Translations under genes and position numbers: made by a program
Shown: piece by piece, positions 31,564-39,081 of the stretch
Position numbering within the stretch: the stretch's first letter is position 1
Layout: every line of letters begins with the position of its first letter
Notes under the pieces: generated by a model
What the model was told of the DNA's origin: nothing
What the model saw: only the letters and a program-made list of their open reading frames with translations
Databases searched by the model: none
Assembly (NCBI RefSeq): GCF_017356265.1
Contig: NZ_JAFNAW010000029.1
Location: forward strand, 1-43,273
Source of the DNA: Paracoccus fontiphilus
GTDB taxonomy: Bacteria; Pseudomonadota; Alphaproteobacteria; Rhodobacterales; Rhodobacteraceae
Length of the DNA: 43,273 nucleotides
Reading direction: 5' to 3'

Positions 31564-32316
31564 TCAGAGACCCAGGGCGGCCAGATGTTCGTTGGTCAGC
31601 TTTTCCCAGCGGGCCAGCAGCGTCTCGTTCGGGGTACGGCGGATGCCGAACCGCGCCTGCGTGTCATGGCGGGCCGAGTTGGCGACGCCAAAGCCCGCCG
31701 CCACGCGGGGGCGCCAATAGGCGATGCTTTGCTGCGCCTCGGCCCGTCCTTCATCGGTTTCGACGATCCGTGCCAGCCCCTCCCGCCCCAGTTCGGCATG
31801 GCGCGCCTCGCGCGGGGCGATGTTGCGGAAGACCTCGGCCAGGGGGGCATAGGAGACGCGGGTCAGTTCCGCCATCTGCACGCCGGTCGCCAGCCCTTGC
31901 AGCACGTTCATCACCACGGCGTCGATCCATCCGGTGATCGGATAGTGGAACACCGACAGGCGCATGTCGCCTTCGCGGCGCGTGGTCCCCAGGTCGCTGT
32001 CGCGATCCACGCGGGCGGCCCAGTCGTGCTGCGACTGATAGCGGCGCGTATCGGTGCCGAAATCGCCCATGACCGCCAGAACGCGTTCCGCATGATCGGC
32101 CTTTTCCAGCGTGATCCGGCTGGCGGCGATCCGTTCCTTGATGCCCGGCGCGAAGTTGATCGACGCGGCAAAGCCTGCCGAGGCCGCCAGTTCGCTGTCC
32201 ACGAAGGACGACATCAGCCGCATCAGCTCTCCGCGATAGCGGGCTGGCACGTTGCCCGGCGCGGTCAGGACGCCGCCCTGGGCCAGATAGTCCTCGATGT
32301 TCATGGTGTCGGACAT
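31564..32316 (-). CDS. Extra PaaA/PaaC-like ferritin-fold protein in the paa operon
   Basis: 250 residues from the ATG at 32316 (GAGGA upstream; an ATG at 32334 overlaps the end of paaE). Predicted to be mostly helical. Helix pairs carry E42 in FVDSELAASAG, LEKADHAERVL (E71/H75) and FRNIAPREARHAELG (E170/H173), the layout of a ferritin-like diiron protein related to PaaA and PaaC. The second motif is a proper EX2H. The first is EX3H, with Lys where the EX2H Glu would stand, so a full diiron site is doubtful. It matches neither PaaA nor PaaC, both encoded intact upstream, and lies between paaE and paaZ. It could be an accessory or scaffold subunit of the epoxidase, or a separate oxygenase. Family call is from motifs and context only. 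Confidence 0.62.
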   Translation of the reverse strand: MSDTMNIEDYLAQGGVLTAPGNVPARYRGELMRLMSSFVDSELAASAGFAASINFAPGIKERIAASRITLEKADHAERVLAVMGDFGTDTRRYQSQHDWAARVDRDSDLGTTRREGDMRLSVFHYPITGWIDAVVMNVLQGLATGVQMAELTRVSYAPLAEVFRNIAPREARHAELGREGLARIVETDEGRAEAQQSIAYWRPRVAAGFGVANSARHDTQARFGIRRTPNETLLARWEKLTNEHLAALGL

Positions 32317-32323
32317 GGCATCC

Positions 32324-33397
32324 TCACTCGTCATAGGTGACGACCACGCGGTCAGTCAGCGGATAGGACTGGCAGGACAGCACGTAACCGGCGCGAACCT
32401 CGTAGTCTTCCAGCGCGTGGTTCACGGCCATTTCCACTTCGCCTTCCAGCACCTTGCAGCGGCAGGTGGAACAGACGCCCGCCTTGCAGGAATAGGGCGC
32501 GTCGAGGTTGGCGGCGATGGCGGCGTCCAGGATGGTCTGGCCCTCGCGCGGCATGGAAAAGCTGCGGGTGGCGCCGTCCAGCGTCACGGTGGCCTGCGTG
32601 CCCTCGCCTGCCTCGGTCGCCTTTGACACGGGGCGGGCCTTGGCGCGCCCCGGCTGGCCGCTGGCGAACAGTTCGAAGCGGATCTGGTCGTCGCGCAGCC
32701 CATGGTCGCGCAAGCCCTGCGCTACGGTCAGCATCATCGGTTCCGGCCCGCAGATGAAGGCGGCATCGACCGACTTGGCGTCGATCCAGCGGTCGAACAG
32801 CGCGGTCATCTTTTCCGCGTCGATGCGGCCGGTGAACAGGTCGATCTCCTGCGCCTCGCTCTCCAGCACATGCAGGACCGAGAAGCGGCCGAGGTGCAGG
32901 TTCTTCAGATCCTCCAGTTCCTCGCGGAACATGATGCTGCTGATCTGGCGGTTGGCATAGACCAGGGTGAAGCGCGACTTCGGCTCGCGCCGCAAGACCG
33001 TCTTGACGATGGACAGGACCGGCGTGATCCCCGACCCGGCGGCGAACCCGACATAGTGCCGCGCGGCTTCCGGATCGAGCGGCAGCGAGAACTTGCCCAT
33101 GGGCGGCATCGCCTCGATGGTGTCGCCCGCCGCCAGGTTCTCGTTCACCCAGGTAGAAAAGGCTCCGCCATCGACGCGCTTGATGCCCACCTGCAAACAG
33201 CCGTCATCGACGCCCGCGCAGATGGAATAGGACCGGCGCAATTCCTCGCCATCGAAATCGCGGCGGAAGGTCAGGTACTGGCCTTGGGTGAAGTCGAACT
33301 GCGCGCGATCCTCGTCGCGGGGCATGAGCGTCACGACGACCGCATCGCGGGTTTCGCGGCGCACATCGGTGACCTTCAGGGGCAGAAAGCGTGCCAT
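32324..33397 (-). CDS. paaE: PaaE, reductase of the phenylacetyl-CoA epoxidase
   Basis: 357 residues from the ATG at 33397, nearly the length of the E. coli protein; the open frame continues far upstream through paaD in another frame and is not real there. The FAD domain has RRSYSICAGV and AAGSGITPVLSIVKTVL, and the NAD domain FICGPEPMMLTVAQGL. The C-terminal plant-type 2Fe-2S domain has CKAGVCSTCRCKVLEGE and a fourth Cys in YVLSCQSYP. It passes electrons from NADPH to the PaaA diiron centre. It starts 26 bases after paaD. Confidence 0.93.
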   Translation of the reverse strand: MARFLPLKVTDVRRETRDAVVVTLMPRDEDRAQFDFTQGQYLTFRRDFDGEELRRSYSICAGVDDGCLQVGIKRVDGGAFSTWVNENLAAGDTIEAMPPMGKFSLPLDPEAARHYVGFAAGSGITPVLSIVKTVLRREPKSRFTLVYANRQISSIMFREELEDLKNLHLGRFSVLHVLESEAQEIDLFTGRIDAEKMTALFDRWIDAKSVDAAFICGPEPMMLTVAQGLRDHGLRDDQIRFELFASGQPGRAKARPVSKATEAGEGTQATVTLDGATRSFSMPREGQTILDAAIAANLDAPYSCKAGVCSTCRCKVLEGEVEMAVNHALEDYEVRAGYVLSCQSYPLTDRVVVTYDE

Positions 33398-33423
33398 TGG
33401 GGTGTCTTTCCTTGGGCGTGCAG

Positions 33424-33945
33424 TCAGATGCACTTGAAATAGTCGAAGGGTTCCAGGCAGTCGGTGCAGCGATAGCTGGCCTTGCACGGGGTCGAGCCGA
33501 ACTGGCTGACCTTTTGCGTATGGGTCGATCCACAGCGCGGGCACTGGATGGTCAGGTTGTTGCCCATCAGGCGCGACACCCGGCCCGCCAGGACGCCGTC
33601 CGCCGCCGTGCCGTCCACCGGGGGCGCGATGCCGTAGGCGCGCAGCTTCTCGCGGCCCTCGGGGGTGATCCAGTCGGTCGTCCAGGCGGGGGCAAGCTGG
33701 CGCTTGAGTTCCAGCTTCTCGATCCCGTGGCTGCGCAGGGCGGTCTCGATGTCCAGGTTGATGATGCTGGTCGCGGGGCAGCCGGAATAGGTGGGCGTGA
33801 CCGTGACCACCAGCGTGTCGCCCTGCCATTGCACGTCGCGGATGATGCCCAGGTCGGTCAGGCTGATGACCGGGATTTCCGGGTCCGGCACCTGCGACAG
33901 CCATTCCCAGATCCGGTCCGTTGGGGGCAGCGTCGTGGTTGCCAT
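33424..33945 (-). CDS. paaD: PaaD, Fe-S/metal maturation factor of the epoxidase
   Basis: 173 residues from the ATG at 33945, 4 bases after the paaC stop. The N-terminal DUF59/MIP18-type domain (VPDPEIPVISLTDLGIIRDV, then PTYSGCPATSIINLDI) is followed by a C-terminal cysteine-rich zinc-ribbon-like part (CPRCGSTHT, TPCKASYRCTDCLEPF, FKCI). PaaD is required for epoxidase function and probably helps assemble its metal cofactors. Length agrees with known PaaD (about 165). The ribosome site is weak, consistent with coupling to paaC. Confidence 0.91.
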   Translation of the reverse strand: MATTTLPPTDRIWEWLSQVPDPEIPVISLTDLGIIRDVQWQGDTLVVTVTPTYSGCPATSIINLDIETALRSHGIEKLELKRQLAPAWTTDWITPEGREKLRAYGIAPPVDGTAADGVLAGRVSRLMGNNLTIQCPRCGSTHTQKVSQFGSTPCKASYRCTDCLEPFDYFKCI

Positions 33946-33949
33946 GACA

Positions 33950-34801
33950 TCACCACTTGGCGCCTGGATAGGCGCGCTGAAGGAACTGCATCTCGGCCAG
34001 GATATAGCCCAGGTGTTCGGTGTGGATGCCCTTTTTCCCGCCCTTGTGCTGCCATGCGCCTGTCGGGGCAGCCAGCGTCGCCTCGTCCAGGACCGCCGCG
34101 ACGGTCTTTTCCCAAGCCGCTTGCAGCGACGACGGCAGCGGCGCGATTCTGGCATCGGACATGGCCTGATCGACGGCATCGTCCAGGAACATCTCGCCGG
34201 TATAGGACCACAGCTTCGTCAGCGCGGCTTGCATCCGGGCGCGGCTCTCGTCCGTGCCGTCGCCCAGCCGGATCACCAGATCGGCGGAGCGTTCGAGGTG
34301 ATAGGCCACTTCCTTCTCGGCCTTGGCGGCGATCTCGGCCACGCGGGGGTCCGAGGATGCCTTCAGCGCCCGCAGCATCTCGATATGGAAGGCGTCGAAC
34401 AGGAACTGGCGCATCAGCGTGACCCCGAAGTCGCCGTTGGGCAGTTCCACCAGCAGCAGGTTGCGGAACGCGCCAGCGTCGCGCAGGTAGGCCAGCGCGT
34501 CGGCGTCGCGGCCCTTGCCCTCGATGTCAGCGGCAAGGCCCAGCCACAACTGGCACTGGCCGATCAGGTCCAGCGCCTGGTTGGCAAGGGCGATGTCTTC
34601 CTCCAGTGCCGGGGCGTGGCCGCACCATTCGGACACGCGGTGGCCCAAGATCAGGCAGTTGTCGCCCATCCGCTGCAGGAATTCCACGAATTCGGGCTGC
34701 CCGGCGTCTGGGGCGGGCACCGCCACGTGGCCGCTGTCGGCCAGGGCCTGACCGGCAAGCGCGGTCAGGTTCGGGGTGGTCATGTCGGGAAGGGACGGCA
34801 T
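33950..34801 (-). CDS. paaC: PaaC, structural subunit of the phenylacetyl-CoA epoxidase
   Basis: 283 residues; the ATG at 34801 shares one base with the paaB stop (TGATG). It has a ferritin-like helical fold with DNCLILGHRVSEWCGHAPAL, EDIALANQALDLIGQ, MRQFLFDAFHIEMLRAL and KEVAYHLERSADLVIRLGDG. PaaC is the non-catalytic partner of PaaA and stabilises the hetero-oligomer; its metal ligands are incomplete in known members, as here (FDAFH has Asp for Glu). The GGKKGIHTEHLGYILAEMQF C-terminus is typical. A later ATG at 34783 lacks a ribosome site. Confidence 0.92.
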   Translation of the reverse strand: MPSLPDMTTPNLTALAGQALADSGHVAVPAPDAGQPEFVEFLQRMGDNCLILGHRVSEWCGHAPALEEDIALANQALDLIGQCQLWLGLAADIEGKGRDADALAYLRDAGAFRNLLLVELPNGDFGVTLMRQFLFDAFHIEMLRALKASSDPRVAEIAAKAEKEVAYHLERSADLVIRLGDGTDESRARMQAALTKLWSYTGEMFLDDAVDQAMSDARIAPLPSSLQAAWEKTVAAVLDEATLAAPTGAWQHKGGKKGIHTEHLGYILAEMQFLQRAYPGAKW

Positions 34802-35085
34802 CACATGTGCCCTATCTCGTCGGGGATGTCGTAGAAGGTCGGGTGGCGATAGACCTTGCTGTTCGACGGATCATAAAGCGGCCCTTTTTCCGACGGCGAG
34901 GACGCTGTGATGTCGTTCGACCGGACCACCCAGATCGACACGCCCTCGTTACGGCGGGTATAGACGTCGCGGGCGTTGCGGATCGCCATCTCGGCGTCGG
35001 GGGCGTGCAGGCTGCCGACATGGCGATGGTTGAGGCCGTGCTGGCCCCGGATGAAGATTTCCCAAAGCGGCCATTCGCTGGACAT
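34801..35085 (-). CDS. paaB: PaaB, small subunit of the phenylacetyl-CoA epoxidase
   Basis: 94 residues from the ATG at 35085, which follows GGGAGGAAG. WPLWEIFIRGQHGLNHRHVG, then SLHAPDAEMAIRNARDVYTR and SNDITASSPSEKG are nearly invariant in PaaB. It bridges PaaAC units in the epoxidase complex. The stop is shared with the paaC start. The 54-base gap to paaA contains a small GGGCA/TGCCC stem (35124-35137). Confidence 0.95.
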   Translation of the reverse strand: MSSEWPLWEIFIRGQHGLNHRHVGSLHAPDAEMAIRNARDVYTRRNEGVSIWVVRSNDITASSPSEKGPLYDPSNSKVYRHPTFYDIPDEIGHM

Positions 35086-35139
35086 GATGCTTCCTCCCAA
35101 AAGCTGCGGGGACGTGGCTGGGTGGGCAGGGGTGCCCGG

Positions 35140-36138
35140 TTATTCGGCGGCGTGGCGGGCGGCGCGGGCGCGGTCCTCGGCCTTGGCGGCATGGGCCATC
35201 AGCCCCTCGCGGAACCAGGCGCCGTCCTCCCAGGCCTTGACGCGGGCGCCCAGGCGTTCGGCGTTGCAGGGGCCGTTGCCGGCGATGACGGCGAAGAATT
35301 CCGACCAGTCGGGTTCGCTGAAATCGTAGCCGCCCTTGTCCTCGTTCCATTTCAGGTCCGGGTCGGGGACGGTCAGGCCAAGGTATTCGGCCTGCGGCAC
35401 GGTCTGGTCCACGAACTTCTGGCGCAGCTCGTCATTGGTGTTCATCTTGATCTTCCACGCCATCGACTGCGCGGAATGAACCGAGTCCTTGTCCGACGGC
35501 CCGAACATCATCAGCGCCGGATACCAGAAGCGGTTGAGCGCGTCCTGCGCCATCGCCTTCTGTTCCGGCGTGCCCGCGCACATCTTCATCATGATGTCGT
35601 AGCCCTGCCGCTGGTGGAACGACTCCTCCTTGCAGATGCGGATCATCGCGCGGCTGTAGGGGCCGTAACTGGTGCGCTGCAGCGGAACCTGGTTCATGAT
35701 CGCCGCGCCGTCGACCAACCAGCCGACCGCGCCCATGTCGGCCCAAGTCAGGGTCGGATAGTTGAAGATCGACGAATACTTCATGTTGCCGCTATGCAGC
35801 TTTTCCAGAAGCTCGTCACGCGACACGCCCAGCGTCTCGGCGGCGCAATACAGGTAAAGGCCGTGGCCCGCCTCGTCCTGGACCTTGGCCAGCAGGATCG
35901 CCTTGCGTTCCAGCGTGGGGGCGCGGGTGATCCAGTTCCCCTCGGGAAGCTGGCCCACGATCTCGCTATGGGCGTGCTGCCCGATCTGGCGGATCAGCGT
36001 CTTGCGATAGCCCTCGGGCATCCATTCCTTCGGCTCGATCTTCTCGTTCCGGTCGATGCGGTCCTGGAAGGCGATCTCCTCGGGCGTCATCTCGTCGCGG
36101 GATTTCGACCCTTCGGATTTGACCAGCTGTGCATACAT
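35140..36138 (-). CDS. paaA: PaaA, catalytic diiron subunit of the phenylacetyl-CoA epoxidase
   Basis: 332 residues, slightly longer than the E. coli protein through an N-terminal extension. Diiron ligands are visible in the EX2H pairs of [14 protein letters not shown] and [36 protein letters not shown] and [11 protein letters not shown] are conserved family blocks. It adds one oxygen atom to phenylacetyl-CoA to make the ring 1,2-epoxide. It lies 12 bases after the thiolase gene in the same operon. Confidence 0.95.
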   Translation of the reverse strand: MYAQLVKSEGSKSRDEMTPEEIAFQDRIDRNEKIEPKEWMPEGYRKTLIRQIGQHAHSEIVGQLPEGNWITRAPTLERKAILLAKVQDEAGHGLYLYCAAETLGVSRDELLEKLHSGNMKYSSIFNYPTLTWADMGAVGWLVDGAAIMNQVPLQRTSYGPYSRAMIRICKEESFHQRQGYDIMMKMCAGTPEQKAMAQDALNRFWYPALMMFGPSDKDSVHSAQSMAWKIKMNTNDELRQKFVDQTVPQAEYLGLTVPDPDLKWNEDKGGYDFSEPDWSEFFAVIAGNGPCNAERLGARVKAWEDGAWFREGLMAHAAKAEDRARAARHAAE

Positions 36139-36150
36139 GGCAGTTCCTCC

Positions 36151-37356
36151 TCAGACGCGTTCGATGATGATGGCAATGCCCTGGCCCACGCCCACGCACA
36201 TGGTGCAAAGGGCGTATTTCCCGCCGGTGCGGTGCAGCTGATACATCGCGGTGGTCACAAGCCGGGCGCCGGACATGCCCAGCGGATGCCCGATGGCAAT
36301 GGCCCCGCCATTCGGGTTCACGCGCGGATCGTCGTCGGCAAGGCCAAGGTCACGAAGCACGGCCAGCCCCTGTGCGGCAAAGGCTTCGTTCAATTCTATC
36401 ACATCCATGGCGTTCAGCGACAGGCCCGCGCGTGCCAGGACCTTGCGCACGGCAGGCACCGGGCCGATGCCCATGACGCGCGGTTCCACGCCCGCCGCCG
36501 CCATGGCGATGATGCGCGCCCTGGGGGTCAGGCCCTGGGCGCGGGCCGCGTCCTCGGACAGGATCGCAAGCGCGGCCGCGCCGTCGTTCACGCCGGACGC
36601 ATTGCCCGCCGTCACCGTCAGATCGGGGCCGTTGACGCCCTTCAGCTTGGCCAGGGTCTCGACCGTGGTGCCGGGGCGAGGATGTTCGTCGGTGTCGACC
36701 GTGACGTGGTCGCCCTTCTTCTGCGGGACATGCACCGGGATGATCTCGTCGCGGAAAACACCGGCCGCTTGGGCGGCAGCCCAGCGTTCCTGCGACCGCG
36801 CGGCAAAGGCGTCCTGGTCGGCGCGGCTGATGCCGTAATCGGCGGCCACATTGTCGGCGGTTTCCGGCATCGAGTCGGTGCCATGGGCCTTGCGCAGCGC
36901 ATGGTTCGGGAAGCGCCAGCCGATGGTGGTGTCGTAGACGACGTTCGACCGCGAGAAGGCGGTTTCCGCCTTGGGCATCACGAACGGCGCGCGGGTCATG
37001 CTTTCGACGCCGCCCGCGACCATGAAGTCGCAATCGCCCGCCCGGATCGCGCGGGCCGCCATGCCGATGGCGTCCATGCCCGATCCGCAGAGTCGGTTGA
37101 CCGTGGTGCCTGGCACGCCGATCGGCATTCCGGCCAGCAGCACGGCCATGCGGGCCACGTTGCGGTTGTCCTCGCCCGCCTGGTTGGCGCAGCCCAGGAT
37201 CACGTCGTCCACGGCGGACCAGTCCGCGCCGGGGTTGCGCGCCATCAGCGCCTGCAAGGGCAGGGCCGCCAGATCGTCGGCACGGATCGTCGCAAGTGCC
37301 CCGCCGTAACGGCCGACCGGCGTGCGGATCGCGTCGCAGATGAAGGCTTCGGACAT
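36151..37356 (-). CDS. paaJ: PaaJ-type 3-oxoadipyl-CoA / 3-oxo-5,6-dehydrosuberyl-CoA thiolase
   Basis: 401 residues from the ATG at 37356 (GGGG upstream); a GTG four codons earlier is less likely. Catalytic Cys in TTVNRLCGSGMDAIG, His in NPNGGAIAIGHPLGMSGAR, second Cys in LCTMCVGVGQG. It is strongly similar to the pcaF product at 15228-16430 over its whole length. As first gene of the paaABCDE operon it should cleave 3-oxo-5,6-dehydrosuberyl-CoA and 3-oxoadipyl-CoA. A sigma70-like promoter with an overlapping TetR operator lies just upstream. Confidence 0.91.
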   Translation of the reverse strand: MSEAFICDAIRTPVGRYGGALATIRADDLAALPLQALMARNPGADWSAVDDVILGCANQAGEDNRNVARMAVLLAGMPIGVPGTTVNRLCGSGMDAIGMAARAIRAGDCDFMVAGGVESMTRAPFVMPKAETAFSRSNVVYDTTIGWRFPNHALRKAHGTDSMPETADNVAADYGISRADQDAFAARSQERWAAAQAAGVFRDEIIPVHVPQKKGDHVTVDTDEHPRPGTTVETLAKLKGVNGPDLTVTAGNASGVNDGAAALAILSEDAARAQGLTPRARIIAMAAAGVEPRVMGIGPVPAVRKVLARAGLSLNAMDVIELNEAFAAQGLAVLRDLGLADDDPRVNPNGGAIAIGHPLGMSGARLVTTAMYQLHRTGGKYALCTMCVGVGQGIAIIIERV

Positions 37357-37408
37357 GCAAGACCCCACAAGAATTTTCAGGATGAGGCCGATGATTCTCC
37401 CAATTCAT

Positions 37409-37422
37409 CGACCGATTGGTCA
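37409..37422. promoter_or_regulatory. PaaR (TetR) operator at the paaJ promoter
   Basis: On the minus strand it reads TGACCAATCGGTCG, matching the paaN/paaG operator in both half-sites (TGACCnnnCGGTCG). It sits directly downstream of the proposed -10 element, where a bound repressor would block transcription start. Confidence 0.66.
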
Positions 37423-37424
37423 GC

Positions 37425-37453
37425 TTATAACAGGCGACACATTACATCGCCAA
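37425..37453 (-). promoter_or_regulatory. Sigma70-like promoter of the paaJ operon
   Basis: Read on the minus strand, TTGGCG (37453-37448) and TTATAA (37430-37425) are spaced by 17 bases. The start codon is about 70 bases downstream. The elements lie between paaX and paaJ, showing that the paaJ operon can be transcribed independently of paaX. Confidence 0.52.
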
Positions 37454-37479
37454 GAGAAATGTGCATGACGCTGTAATGT
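37439..37479. repeat. 8-bp inverted repeat between paaX and paaJ
   Basis: ACATTACA (37439-37446) and TGTAATGT (37472-37479) are perfect reverse complements separated by 25 bases and flank the proposed -35 of the paaJ promoter. The wide spacing suits a regulator dimer or tetramer rather than a terminator. PaaX, encoded immediately upstream, is one candidate; this is inference. Confidence 0.45.
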
Positions 37480-37480
37480 T

Positions 37481-38314
37481 TCAAGCCAGCGCCTTCAGGC
37501 GCGCCTCGGTCCTGGGAGTGGCCCGGGGCAGGGGGCCGCCCTCGCCCTCCATCACCTGGGCGATATGCGGTTCCGCTAGGGGGGTCAGGGCGGAATACAG
37601 GCTGCGGAACAGGGCCTGCGCCTCGGTTCCCGGCCAGTCGGAGGGCAGGGCCTCGGGTGGCAGTCCGGGATCGCGCAGCAGCACGCCGCGATACAGGTGG
37701 ACCAGCAGCAGGCGGGCGATCAGCGCGTCCCCGGGCGGCAGGGCCGGGCCCCCGGCCAGCGGACCGAAACGTTCGAGCACCATGCGATAGCCATGGGCAA
37801 GCGCGGCCAGGTCCCAGAACTCGGCCAGTCTTGGCAACTGGTCCAGCCCCCCGGCGGGAACCGCGCGCAGGACCAGCCCGCCCGTATCCGGCAACTCGCC
37901 CCGTGCCGGACAAAGCCACATATCGCCCCCGATGCGCGCCATGCGGTGGCGGCGGGCCAGATCCTCGGGCATGTCTGGGTGCAGCATCACCAGCCATTCG
38001 CCCGAGGGCGCGGGACGTGCGTAAAGCAGCCGTGCCGCGCCGGCGAATTCCGTGCGCGCGGCGGGGGCCAGGCGGTAGAAGCTGCGCCGCCCCACCCGCT
38101 CGCCTTCCAGCCGTCCCGCCGCGACCAGGCGGGACACGGCCGTGCGGACCAGGTTCTCGCTGATGCCGATGCGGGCGCAGATCGCGATCAGGCTGCCGAT
38201 CCACAGCACCTCGCCGCGCGGCACCACCACGTCGCCATAGACCGTGACGATGAACGACCCCGCCGTGATCGGAAGATCGGCCGTCAGACGGGGGATCAGG
38301 TCGGTCTGGCTCAT
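37481..38314 (-). CDS. paaX: PaaX-family transcriptional regulator
   Basis: 277 residues from the ATG at 38314; an alternative TTG 57 bases upstream has no ribosome site. The N-terminal winged-helix PaaX domain (about 10-90) shows SFIVTVYGDVVVPRGEVLWIG, LIAICARIGISENLVRTAVS and LEGERVGRRSFYRL. The PaaX C-terminal domain follows with FWDLAALAHGYRMVLERF and LARLLLVHLYRG-like text. PaaX represses paa genes in enterobacteria and releases DNA on binding phenylacetyl-CoA. Here it lies upstream of the paaJ operon on the same strand, while a TetR-type PaaR is also present. Confidence 0.88.
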   Translation of the reverse strand: MSQTDLIPRLTADLPITAGSFIVTVYGDVVVPRGEVLWIGSLIAICARIGISENLVRTAVSRLVAAGRLEGERVGRRSFYRLAPAARTEFAGAARLLYARPAPSGEWLVMLHPDMPEDLARRHRMARIGGDMWLCPARGELPDTGGLVLRAVPAGGLDQLPRLAEFWDLAALAHGYRMVLERFGPLAGGPALPPGDALIARLLLVHLYRGVLLRDPGLPPEALPSDWPGTEAQALFRSLYSALTPLAEPHIAQVMEGEGGPLPRATPRTEARLKALA

Positions 38315-38377
38315 CGGCGCGTCCGGTCGTGGTTCCGCCTTGGGCCTAGGGGCAGGGCGGGCCGATGTCAAACGCGG

Positions 38378-39013
38378 TCAGCCGGACCGGTCGCGCGTCA
38401 TGAACAGGACCTCGCGCGCGTCGGCGCGCAGGTGGCCCCGCATGATCGTGGCGGCCAAGCCCTCGTTGCGGTCCTGGATCGCCTCGACCAGGGCGCGGTG
38501 TTCCTCGATCGAGCGCTGGCGGCGGCTGGCATGGCCCAGCCGCGTGCGCCAGTCCGCCGACAGTTGCTGGCGCAATTCGCGGGCCACGCGCGCCAGTTCG
38601 GGGTTCCTGGTCATCCGGCAGATCCGCTCGTGCAGGTCCAGGGACATCTGCGCATAGGCTTCGGAATCGGCCTCTTCCAGCCGCGCCACCAGATCCTCGA
38701 GCGCGAGAAGATCGCCCGCAGGCGCCCGGCGTGCCGCAAGTCCGGCGCACAGGGCCTGGATCTCACCCAGCGCCTCGAAGCGGTTCAGCAGGATGGCAGG
38801 GTCGGGAGACATCACCTCGACCAGGGTGGCGGACCGGCGCTGGGCCAGGCCGCGGGCGCAGATCTCGGCCAGGACATCGCGCGCGGCCGCTTCGGACAGG
38901 CCCAGCAGCGACGCCACGCCGGCGGCATCCAGGCGGGTGCCGGGGGGCACGTCGCCCTTCAGGATCGCATCGCCGATCCGGTCGGCAAGCCGCATTGCAT
39001 CAAAGGCCTTCAT
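38378..39013 (-). CDS. GntR-family regulator (FCD) divergent from the SBF-like transporter
   Basis: 211 residues from the ATG at 39013 (AGAGG upstream); a GTG at 39040 overlaps the likely operator and is less probable. The winged helix (about 8-70) shows LADRIGDAILKGDVPPGTRL and LGLSEAAARDVLAEICARGL. The FCD domain shows YAQMSLDLHERICRMTRN and RSIEEHRALVEAIQDRN, whose His residues are usual metal ligands. It diverges from the transporter gene over a 68-base gap and probably controls it and itself. Ligand unknown. Confidence 0.84.
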   Translation of the reverse strand: MKAFDAMRLADRIGDAILKGDVPPGTRLDAAGVASLLGLSEAAARDVLAEICARGLAQRRSATLVEVMSPDPAILLNRFEALGEIQALCAGLAARRAPAGDLLALEDLVARLEEADSEAYAQMSLDLHERICRMTRNPELARVARELRQQLSADWRTRLGHASRRQRSIEEHRALVEAIQDRNEGLAATIMRGHLRADAREVLFMTRDRSG

Positions 39014-39039
39014 CAGCCTCTTGGATTGCAGGGACGGCA

Positions 39040-39049
39040 CTTATACAAG
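39040..39049. promoter_or_regulatory. Candidate GntR operator overlapping the transporter promoter
   Basis: CTTATACAAG is palindromic except at one base pair and has the TATAC core common in FCD-GntR sites. It contains TATACA (39042-39047), a good -10 for the divergent transporter gene 35 bases downstream. A repressor bound here would block that promoter. Confidence 0.45.
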
Positions 39050-39081
39050 CTGGCAAAAAGCGACAATCCTAGGAATTTTCC

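Noticed and set aside
29421..31937. 838-codon plus-strand frame opposite paaZ
   Set aside because: It is antisense to an unmistakable PaaZ and has no recognisable motif.
34606..37476. 956-codon plus-strand frame opposite paaC, paaB, paaA and paaJ
   Set aside because: It spans four well-supported genes on the other strand; this is a compositional artefact.
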